Shown here: one piece after another, positions 8,035 through 14,843 of the stretch | Numbering within the stretch: the first letter of the stretch is position 1 | Layout: every line of letters begins with the position of its first letter | Assembly: GCA_004346645.1 (NCBI GenBank) | Contig: SMDA01000003.1 | Location: 1 to 64,000 of the forward strand | DNA: 64,000 bases | Direction: 5' to 3' | Origin: Gulbenkiania mobilis | GTDB lineage: Bacteria; Pseudomonadota; Gammaproteobacteria; Burkholderiales; Chromobacteriaceae | The notes under the pieces: model-generated | What the model was told of the DNA's origin: nothing | Databases searched by the model: none | Seen by the model: only the letters and a program-made list of their open reading frames with translations | Made by a program: the position numbers and the translations under genes

Positions 8035-8196
8035 TGTTCGGAAAAATGATTGAATACCCACGAATATTTGCGCTTTTTTATCGAATTATCAATCTCTATA
8101 GTGAAGGAGTACCGCCTGCCTAGTGGACAACGGTCAGGCCCCTCTTCTACTACGCCGCCCGGTCTTCGGCAGCCGGCCCATACGAAAGGAACCCTT
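8035..8196. promoter_or_regulatory. Divergent lysR / pirin promoter region
   Basis: A 162-base intergenic region, clearly AT-richer than its surroundings from 8040 to 8105 (ATTATCAATCTCTATAG resembles a -10 area for the pirins). The short partly symmetric AT-rich stretch would suit LysR binding. No exact operator can be fixed by eye. Confidence 0.4.
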
Positions 8197-9066
8197 ATGA
8201 CAGAAACCGTTTCCCGTACCGTAGAACGCATCGTCTTCGGCCAACCCACGTCCGACGGGGCGGGTGTCAAGCTGCTGCGAGTACTTACCCATGACTTGCA
8301 ACGCCGGCTGGACCCTTTCCTGATGCTGGACGAGTTCCGCTCCGACAATCCGGGCGACTATATCGCCGGGTTTCCCGAACACCCGCATCGTGGCTTCGAA
8401 ACCGTGACCTACATGCTGGATGGGCGCATGCGTCATCGGGACAGCGCCGGCAACGAAGGCCTGCTGGGGCCGGGTGGGCTGCAGTGGATGACGGCCGGAA
8501 GGGGGCTGATGCACTCGGAAATCCCTGAACAGGAAGACGGCCTGATGCATGGCTTCCAGCTCTGGGTCAACCTGCCAGCCCGGCGCAAGATGATCCCGCC
8601 GGCCTACCGAGACCTGCCTGCCGAGGCGATCCCCATCTACCAGCCGGCCGATGGGGTGGAAGTGAAGGCAATCGCGGGGGCCTACGATGGACTGAAGGGC
8701 GCGATCGAGCGACCCGATACCGAACCGGTCTATCTGGACATCCGGCTGGAGCCGTCGCGCGAACACTTCTTCCGTCTGCCAGAGACGCACAACGCCTTCG
8801 TGTATGTGTATGACGGAGCGGCGGACGTGGGCAGCCCGGCCCGGACGGTGACGGTGCGCCAGATGGCCATCCTCAGCAACACGGCAGGGGCCGGAGGCGT
8901 GTGCCTTGCTACCGGTGCCACACCGGTCAGGCTGCTGCTGATCGCCGGCCAACCGCTGAACGAGCCAATCGCCCAGTACGGCCCGTTTGTAATGAACAGC
9001 CGGGCCGAGCTGGAGCAGGCGTTCACCGACCTGCGCAGCGGCCGGTTCGGCCAAGAGACGGCCTGA
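8197..9066 (+). CDS. Pirin family protein 1
   Basis: A 289-aa bicupin of the pirin family (YhhW/quercetin 2,3-dioxygenase-like, iron-binding). The N-terminal cupin carries the metal set in HPHRGFETVTYMLDG (two His), a following His and Glu near LMHSEIPEQEDG, and QLWVNLPARRKM. The C-terminal cupin follows. ATG 8197 is preceded by AAAGGA at 7-base spacing. The physiological substrate is unknown; pirins act as flavonol dioxygenases or redox-sensing co-regulators. It starts with VFGQP, encoded by an uptake-like word at 8236-8246. Confidence 0.9.
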   Translation: MTETVSRTVERIVFGQPTSDGAGVKLLRVLTHDLQRRLDPFLMLDEFRSDNPGDYIAGFPEHPHRGFETVTYMLDGRMRHRDSAGNEGLLGPGGLQWMTAGRGLMHSEIPEQEDGLMHGFQLWVNLPARRKMIPPAYRDLPAEAIPIYQPADGVEVKAIAGAYDGLKGAIERPDTEPVYLDIRLEPSREHFFRLPETHNAFVYVYDGAADVGSPARTVTVRQMAILSNTAGAGGVCLATGATPVRLLLIAGQPLNEPIAQYGPFVMNSRAELEQAFTDLRSGRFGQETA

Positions 9067-9088
9067 GGCGGGAGAGGGGGAGACAGCG

Positions 9089-9952
9089 ATGATCCGATTC
9101 GAAACCGAAGGCCGGCCCAGCAATATCGGCTTCCCCGTGCGCCGGTTGCTCCCGGGGCCCGGGCTGCGCAGCGTGGGTCCCTTCATCTTCCTGGACCACA
9201 TGGGACCAGCCCGTTTCCAGGCCGGCACCACCGAAGGCGACGTCCGGCCGCACCCGCACATTGGCCTGTCTACCTTCACCTATCTCTTCGAAGGGGCGAT
9301 GCAGCACCGGGACAGTCTGGGCACCGCGATGCGCATCGAGCCAGGTGCGGTCAACCTGATGACCGCCGGCCGGGGCATCGTGCACTCCGAGCGTTTTCCA
9401 GCCGACCTGCGAGCCCAGGGGGAAACGGTACAAGGCATCCAGATGTGGCTGGCGCTGCCCTGCAGCCTGGAAGAGTGTGCGCCCAGCTTCGAGCACACGC
9501 CCCGGCACGCCCTGCCTTGCTGGGTGGAAAACGGGGCACACACGCGTCTGCTGGCGGGCGAGGCTTGGGGAGCGCGTTCGCCGGTCACGACACATCTGGC
9601 CACGTTCTGCGCGGCGGTCGAACTGGAGCCGGGCGCCCAGATCAGCCTGCCTGTCTGGCCGGAACGGGCGGTCTATCTCCTTGACGGGACGGTGCATCTA
9701 GGGGCGGCCACCGCACACGGCCCCCGCCTTCTGGTACCAGAAACCACAGGGGAGGTCCGGCTGGTTGCGCACACTTTCGCACGGCTGATGCTGATTGGCG
9801 GCGAACCGCCGGATGGGCCGCGCTATCTGGACTGGAACTTCGTTTCCAGCCGCCGCGACCGGCTACAGGCAGCACGGGAGGCTTGGCAGGCCGGGCACTT
9901 TGCACCTATCCCGGGGGAAACCGAGTCCATCCCCCTGCCCGGCACGGACTGA
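9089..9952 (+). CDS. Pirin family protein 2
   Basis: A 287-aa second pirin directly downstream of the first (22-base gap, ribosome-binding site GGAGAGGGGG). Family motifs are FIFLDHMGPARF, RPHPHIGLSTFTYLFEG, MTAGRGIVHSERF and QMWLALP. The two pirins differ clearly in sequence, so this is an old duplication rather than a recent one. Co-transcription behind the LysR regulator suggests a joint role in a stress or aromatic/flavonoid response, but that is inference. Confidence 0.9.
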   Translation: MIRFETEGRPSNIGFPVRRLLPGPGLRSVGPFIFLDHMGPARFQAGTTEGDVRPHPHIGLSTFTYLFEGAMQHRDSLGTAMRIEPGAVNLMTAGRGIVHSERFPADLRAQGETVQGIQMWLALPCSLEECAPSFEHTPRHALPCWVENGAHTRLLAGEAWGARSPVTTHLATFCAAVELEPGAQISLPVWPERAVYLLDGTVHLGAATAHGPRLLVPETTGEVRLVAHTFARLMLIGGEPPDGPRYLDWNFVSSRRDRLQAAREAWQAGHFAPIPGETESIPLPGTD

Positions 9953-9960
9953 GCCGGGCA
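9936..9960. terminator. Hairpin between convergent pirin and MFS genes
   Basis: TGCCCGGC and GCCGGGCA pair across a 9-base loop spanning the pirin stop codon, with no T-run. It may slow convergent transcription. Confidence 0.4.
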
Positions 9961-9970
9961 GGCCAGCGGA

Positions 9971-11227
9971 CTATAGTGGGCGGGCGCGGGCCTGTACCAG
10001 CCGGTCGCGCCCCGCCAGCAGGCCGCAAGCCAGCGCAGCGGCAGCGATGCCACCGAACAGGACGGCCACCGGGGTCCAGCTGTCGGCCAGATCGTGAATC
10101 AGGCCGACAGCCAGCGGCCCCAGCGAGGCGAGGGTGTAGCCCACGCCCTGCGCCATGCCCGAGAGGTGGGAGGCCACATGCGGGTCGGGGGTACGCAGTA
10201 CCAGAAGGGCCAGCGCCAGGCTGAAGGTGCCGCCCTGCCCCAGCCCCAGCAGCACCGCCCACATCCACAGGCTGGCGGGCGGAGCGAACAGCATGCCCAT
10301 CAACCCAGCCAAGGTCAGCATCACCATTACCGCGATCAACCCGCGCTGATCCCGGCTGCGTTGGGCCAATGCCGGGCCCGCCAGGGCAGTCAGCACCTGC
10401 ACCATTACCGACAGCGACAGCATCAGCCCGGCGGCCAACGGGGCCAGCCCTCGGTCGATCAGCATGGGCGGCAGCCAGCCAAACACGATGTAGGCCAACG
10501 AGGACTGCAAGCCCATGTAACCTGTCACCTGCCAGGCCAGCGGGTCCCGCCACAAGCCGCTAACCGTCCACTGGCCATGATGGCTGATACTGCGCCCCCG
10601 CAGCTGGGGCCACCATACCGCCAGAGCCAAGAGCGCGGGCAAGGCCCAGAACGCCAGCGCCGGGTGCCAGTCCCCACCGAACAGCCGCCCGATCGGAATG
10701 GTGGCGCCCGCAGCCAGAGCGGCCCCCAGACACAGCGCCATGGTGTAGACACCGGTCATCAGGCTGGCCTGCCGGGGGAAGTCGCGCTTGACGATGCCTG
10801 GCAGCAGCACGCCGATGATACCGATGCTGGCCCCCGCCACAATGGAGCCACCGAACAGCCCCGGCAGTCCGAAGCGGGTGCGCAAGAACACGCCTAGCGC
10901 CAGGGTGATCAGGATCAGTGCGATGGCGCGTTCGGCACCGAAGCGTCTTGCCAGGGCAGGCGCGAGCGGACCGAACAACCCCAGGCACAGCACCGGAAGC
11001 GTGGTCAGCAGCCCGGCCAGCGTACCGCTCAGCCCGGTGGTAGCTTTGATCTGGTTAAGCATCGGAGAGACGCTGGAGAGCGCCGGACGCAGGTTCATGC
11101 CCACCAGCACCAGGCCGATCAGAAGCAGCCAGGGACTGGAGCTGGGGGGCGGGGTGTGCTGCACACCATCGTCGTCGATCTCGGCGTCGATCAGCACAGA
11201 GGAAGAAGTAGAGGTGACCGGGGGCAT
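9971..11227 (-). CDS. MFS transporter, CynX/NimT type
   Basis: A 418-aa inner-membrane transporter with 12 hydrophobic segments and the CynX/NimT pattern (NLRPALSSVSPMLNQI after TM1, LFGPLAPALARRFG after TM2). Family members export cyanate, nitroimidazoles or other small molecules. The ATG at 11227 overlaps the upstream regulator stop as TGATG, so translation is coupled and the regulator and transporter form an operon. A GTG at 11233 is the alternative start. The substrate is not predictable. Confidence 0.88.
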   Translation of the reverse strand: MPPVTSTSSSVLIDAEIDDDGVQHTPPPSSSPWLLLIGLVLVGMNLRPALSSVSPMLNQIKATTGLSGTLAGLLTTLPVLCLGLFGPLAPALARRFGAERAIALILITLALGVFLRTRFGLPGLFGGSIVAGASIGIIGVLLPGIVKRDFPRQASLMTGVYTMALCLGAALAAGATIPIGRLFGGDWHPALAFWALPALLALAVWWPQLRGRSISHHGQWTVSGLWRDPLAWQVTGYMGLQSSLAYIVFGWLPPMLIDRGLAPLAAGLMLSLSVMVQVLTALAGPALAQRSRDQRGLIAVMVMLTLAGLMGMLFAPPASLWMWAVLLGLGQGGTFSLALALLVLRTPDPHVASHLSGMAQGVGYTLASLGPLAVGLIHDLADSWTPVAVLFGGIAAAALACGLLAGRDRLVQARARPL

Positions 11228-11940
11228 CAGCACTCCTTGGGCAAGGGGTCTTGGGTGGGCAACAGGCCGGACAGCGCCTCCAGCATCGGGGCGGTGATGG
11301 CCGCCGCGGCCCTGGCCGCTGCTTCCGGATCGCGGGCACGGATGGCTTCGACGATGGCGGCATGCGCCGCGTGGTCAGGTTCGGGCAGGCTGCAGTCCAA
11401 CAGGCTGACGCGCAGACTGCGACGTACCGATTGCGAGAAGTATTGGTACAGCTCGGCCAGCGCCACATTGCCGCACGCGCGGGCAATGGAAAGATGGAAG
11501 GCGAGGTCCAGGTCGATGAAGGACTCCAGGAGGTCCTCATGGCTGCGTACCGGCATGCGGGCAGACAGCGCAGTTTCCATCGCGGCAAGATCTGCGTCGG
11601 AGCAACGTTCCGCGGCAAGGCGCGCGGTTGCTACCTCCAGCAGCGCCCGTGCTTCGAGGTGCTCACGCAGCGAGGCCCGGCTGATGGCCCGCATCGCCTC
11701 GGCCGGGCTGGTGAGTGCGCGGACATAGGTGCCGTCCCCTTGCCGTACTTCCAGAAGGCCGGCATAGAGCAGCACACGCACCGCCTCTCGGACAGTGTTG
11801 CGGCTGATGCCGAGTGTTTCGGCCAACGCAGGTTCGGTGGGAATACGGCTTCCCACAGGCCAAGTGCCCTCGGCGATGTGCTGGGCCATGGCGTTGACAG
11901 CCAGGTCCACCAGCGAGCGTTTCTGTTCGGCAGCCAGCAT
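11227..11940 (-). CDS. GntR-family (FCD) regulator of the CynX-like transporter
   Basis: A 237-aa FadR-subfamily regulator. The winged-helix segment PTEPALAETLGISRNTVREAVRVL precedes an FCD domain with SFIDLDLAFHLSIARA and a following AHAAIVEAI. Start 11940 (MLAAEQKRS) is preceded by GGAGGG; another ATG four codons upstream falls inside the operator. Coupling to the transporter gene by TGATG indicates that it controls export of its ligand. A 9-bp palindrome at 11950-11974 covers the promoter-proximal region and implies autorepression. Confidence 0.88.
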   Translation of the reverse strand: MLAAEQKRSLVDLAVNAMAQHIAEGTWPVGSRIPTEPALAETLGISRNTVREAVRVLLYAGLLEVRQGDGTYVRALTSPAEAMRAISRASLREHLEARALLEVATARLAAERCSDADLAAMETALSARMPVRSHEDLLESFIDLDLAFHLSIARACGNVALAELYQYFSQSVRRSLRVSLLDCSLPEPDHAAHAAIVEAIRARDPEAAARAAAAITAPMLEALSGLLPTQDPLPKEC

Positions 11941-11949
11941 GGCGCCCTC

Positions 11950-11974
11950 CATTCATCCAATCATCGGATGAATG
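11950..11974. promoter_or_regulatory. Palindromic operator upstream of gntR-MFS
   Basis: CATTCATCC-AATCATC-GGATGAATG is a perfect 9-bp inverted repeat with a 7-base spacer, 10 bases from the chosen start codon. It is the only such element in the 220-base intergenic region, so it is the likely binding site of the adjacent GntR protein. Confidence 0.65.
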
Positions 11975-12160
11975 ATAGCGCATTCTGTCCTGCGCCACGA
12001 CTGAGCGGGGCACGCCTAGCCGGCTCCGGACCCGGACTCGGACAGCGCTCCAGGACGTTTTAAGTCGCTGCACCCGTTTGGCACCTGCCTGAAACTGGGA
12101 CGCCACACCCGGCGGATAGGTCAGCCGGGCCCTGCCCTAGAATAGCCAGAGCGCAAAGCC

Positions 12161-13414
12161 TTAGAAGCGCACGGTGTTCACACGGATGCACAGGGGTTCG
12201 CGCGGCAGAGCCGGAAGCCGACTGTAGTCGAGCGCGAGATTCTGCGTCGTCACTTCATACTCCAGATGTTGCAGCAGCATCTGCATGGCCTGATGCATCA
12301 GCGCCACGGTAATGGCCTCACCGGGGCAGCGGTGGTTCCCTGCCGCTTCTGCCCCGCCTTGCGGAATGAAGTTGAACGGCGTGGGCGTCTGGGAAAGGAA
12401 GCGCTCGGGTAGAAAGGCCTCGGGGTCGGCCCAGCTACACGGGTCATGGTTGGTGCCGTACAGGTCCAGCATCACCCGGCGTCCTTCGCGGAAGAACTGA
12501 CCCTGCCACAGAAAGTCGTGCCGCACCCGGGCGGCCACCGCCGGGAAGAAGGGGTACCAGCGCCGCACCTCCTGTATGAAGGCGTCGGCCAGCACGCTGT
12601 CGCCGGCTGCAAGGGGGGCGCGGTACTGCGGATGCAGGGCTAGTGCATGCACAAGGAGGACCAAGTAAACCGAAACAGCGACCGTAGGCCGCAGCAGGTT
12701 GAGCAACTCCACGGCGGCAATGCGCGGCGGCATCAGCGCGTCGTCGGCATCGCGGTGCCAAGCCACCGCCCAAGTGGCGCAGTCTTCCGGCAAGTCGGTA
12801 CGTCCGGCGCGCGCGTCCTCGATCAGGTCGGCCAACCAAGTTTCCGCCTCTCCACGCGCCATGCGGGCGCGTACATGACCAAGGCCCGGGGCGGCTGCCT
12901 CATCGAAGAGCGCGCTCAGCTGACGGGTACGCTCGGGCCAGTCGCCTTCTGTTTGTGGCAGACCAGCCCAGCGGCACGCTGCCCGTGTCAGCAGCGTCCG
13001 CATGGCGTCGTAAAATACCAGTTCCTCCCCAAGTACCAGCCATTCGTCGGCGCATTCGCGCCAGGCATCGGCGGCATGCGCCAGCAGCCCTTGCAGCGCG
13101 TCGCCATGCGTCAGCCCCATGAACAGGGCCTTGCGCTGGCGATGCGCAGCATCGTCCAGCCCTTGTACGCCGCCCTTGCCGAACAGCGTGGCCCGTACCG
13201 GCTCGGGCGCGGCATCCTGCCGCTGGAAACGGTTGAGGTCATAGAACAGGGCGGCGGCCTCCGGACCGGAGAGGCAGAGCGTGCGCTTGAAGAGAAGACG
13301 GGTTTCGAACACGTCGCACGCCTCCGCCCGACAGCGCTCCCCGATGAAGCGGTACGGGTCGGAGAGAAAGGCAACCGTGTGATCGGACAGGAAGGGCTTG
13401 GATTGATCGGGCAT
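12161..13414 (-). CDS. CYP152-type fatty-acid peroxygenase (cytochrome P450)
   Basis: A 417-aa soluble P450 that resembles P450-BSbeta/SPalpha, enzymes that use hydrogen peroxide to hydroxylate or decarboxylate fatty acids. Diagnostic segments are NRFQRQDAAP, the LNLLRPTVAVSVYLV helix with the Arg-Pro pair near residue 240 that binds the substrate carboxylate in CYP152 instead of the usual acid-alcohol pair, EVRRWYPFFP (ExxR), DLYGTNHDP and the heme-ligand stretch FIPQGG...HRCPGE (Cys near 361). No redox-partner gene is adjacent, consistent with peroxide use. Start MPDQSKPF (13414) is likely; an ATG at 13444 is an alternative. Confidence 0.88.
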   Translation of the reverse strand: MPDQSKPFLSDHTVAFLSDPYRFIGERCRAEACDVFETRLLFKRTLCLSGPEAAALFYDLNRFQRQDAAPEPVRATLFGKGGVQGLDDAAHRQRKALFMGLTHGDALQGLLAHAADAWRECADEWLVLGEELVFYDAMRTLLTRAACRWAGLPQTEGDWPERTRQLSALFDEAAAPGLGHVRARMARGEAETWLADLIEDARAGRTDLPEDCATWAVAWHRDADDALMPPRIAAVELLNLLRPTVAVSVYLVLLVHALALHPQYRAPLAAGDSVLADAFIQEVRRWYPFFPAVAARVRHDFLWQGQFFREGRRVMLDLYGTNHDPCSWADPEAFLPERFLSQTPTPFNFIPQGGAEAAGNHRCPGEAITVALMHQAMQMLLQHLEYEVTTQNLALDYSRLPALPREPLCIRVNTVRF

Positions 13415-13514
13415 GGCGGGGGATCCGTACGGTGGACAGGACATGCCGCCTGATCCAGCAACGCCCATACCTGCGTGACCGGCCTCGGCGCCGGGCAGGG
13501 TTGGCCGAAACTGA

Positions 13515-14672
13515 CTAATGCATGCGCGCCGGCACAATCCGGCCGTGCTCGATGCGGCCGATGGTGGGCACGCTCAGCTCGATGGCTTCATGGTCCCCAG
13601 AGGTGAACGGCCGAAGGTAGGTGGTAATGGCGCCCTCCACAGGCTGGCGCAGGTTTTCCAGCGCCGCGACCACCGCAGTTGGGGCGGTACTGCCTGCCTG
13701 GCGGATGGCGGCGGCCAAGAGCAGCATTGCGTCGTATCCTTGGGCAGCCGACACCGGCGATGGGATGCGCCGGACGTGGTAGCGCCCGAGATAGGCCTGC
13801 ACGAAGGCCTGTCCGCGTGGCGTGTGGGTGTCCTGCAGGAAAGACTGCACCATGCGCGCGCCTTCCGCATTGGGGCCCGCGTTGTCGATGAAGTTGGACA
13901 TGGACAGCGTCCAGCTGCCGATCAGCGGCACCTTCCAGTCCAGTCGGTCGGCATCGTTGGCCACGGCAGCAAGCTCCGGGCCGATGGCATAGGTAAGGAT
14001 GGCTTCGGCGCCCGTGCTACGGGCCGCGGCCAGCGCGCCGGTCATGTCGCGTTCGCCCAAGCTGAAACGGGCCTGGTAGACCGGACGCAGGCCCTGCTGC
14101 CTCAGCGCGCGCACTAGCCCTTCGGCCCCTTCGCGGCCGTAGTCGGTCGTGTCGGAAAAGATCGCCAGGCGACGGTAGCCTGCGGACAGGGCCTCGCGCA
14201 CGATCAGCGGCGCTTGCAGGTCGTCGGCCGCCGCCACGCGAAACATGTAGTTGCGCGTACTGCCCGCATAGCGGCGGGTCAGTTCGGGCACGGTGGCCAC
14301 CGCGATCATCACCGGCAGGCGCGCGGCCTGATACACCGGCTGCGAGGCCAGCGCTACCCCAGAATTGACCAGCCCCACCACGGCCACCACCCGTCCCAGC
14401 CGCACCAGTTCCTCTGCAGCCCGCACACCCTGCTGGGGCGAGCCGGCGTCATCCCGCTCCACCAGCTGCAGGGGGCGGCCGAGCAGCCCGCCGCTGGCAT
14501 TGATTTCCTCGACGGCCAGCTGGATGCCATTGCGCATGCTGACGCCCATCGGCGAGGAGCCCCCGGTCAGGGCCGCCTGCACACCAATGCGGATGGGCAC
14601 AGGGCCGGCCAGGGCTCCGCAAGCCACCAGCCACAACGCCACACGCAGCACACTACGTTTCAGTCGGCCCAT
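13515..14672 (-). CDS. Amino-acid-type ABC solute-binding protein (LivK-like)
   Basis: A 385-aa periplasmic type-I binding protein with signal peptide MGRLKRSVLRVALWLVACGALAG. The family core is visible: RIGVQAALTGGSSPMGVSMRNGIQLAVEEINASGG, VVAVVGLVNSGVALA and YDAMLLLAAAIRQAG. No permease or ATPase genes accompany it. It is divergent (171 bases) from a two-component system with a periplasmic sensor domain. This suggests that it presents a ligand to the kinase, or feeds an unlinked transporter under its control. The ligand (branched-chain amino acid, amide or other carboxylate) is unknown. Confidence 0.87.
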   Translation of the reverse strand: MGRLKRSVLRVALWLVACGALAGPVPIRIGVQAALTGGSSPMGVSMRNGIQLAVEEINASGGLLGRPLQLVERDDAGSPQQGVRAAEELVRLGRVVAVVGLVNSGVALASQPVYQAARLPVMIAVATVPELTRRYAGSTRNYMFRVAAADDLQAPLIVREALSAGYRRLAIFSDTTDYGREGAEGLVRALRQQGLRPVYQARFSLGERDMTGALAAARSTGAEAILTYAIGPELAAVANDADRLDWKVPLIGSWTLSMSNFIDNAGPNAEGARMVQSFLQDTHTPRGQAFVQAYLGRYHVRRIPSPVSAAQGYDAMLLLAAAIRQAGSTAPTAVVAALENLRQPVEGAITTYLRPFTSGDHEAIELSVPTIGRIEHGRIVPARMH

Positions 14673-14802
14673 AGGTCATCCATATTCGAGAATCCAAGGG
14701 TAACGGCAGCGCCAAGCTGCCTCAAGCCCTTTTGCAGGGCAGGGTTTCACCGGCTTACGGGCCGGGCCGGCTTACCGTACACTGCCCGGCACGGTGCGGT
14801 AC

Positions 14803-14820
14803 CGGCCAAGGTTGGCCGAA
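14803..14820. repeat. Uptake-like word with partial inverted copy
   Basis: An exact GGTTGGCCGAA (14810-14820) forms the palindrome CGGCCAA-GG-TTGGCCG (14803-14818) with a degenerate left half. It sits between the likely kinase promoter and its start codon, 24 bases before the ATG. Confidence 0.7.
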
Positions 14821-14843
14821 GCCCTCTATCCTTTCGGACGCCC

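Noticed and set aside
8944..8954. Additional copy of the repeated word in pirin 1
   Set aside because: The sequence GCCGGCCAACC differs at two positions and was not counted; other two-mismatch forms (for example 9046, 55354 and 63888) were treated the same way.
14214..14843. Long upstream extension of the sensor kinase
   Set aside because: It runs antisense through the solute-binding gene; the kinase N-terminus with TM1 starts at 14844.
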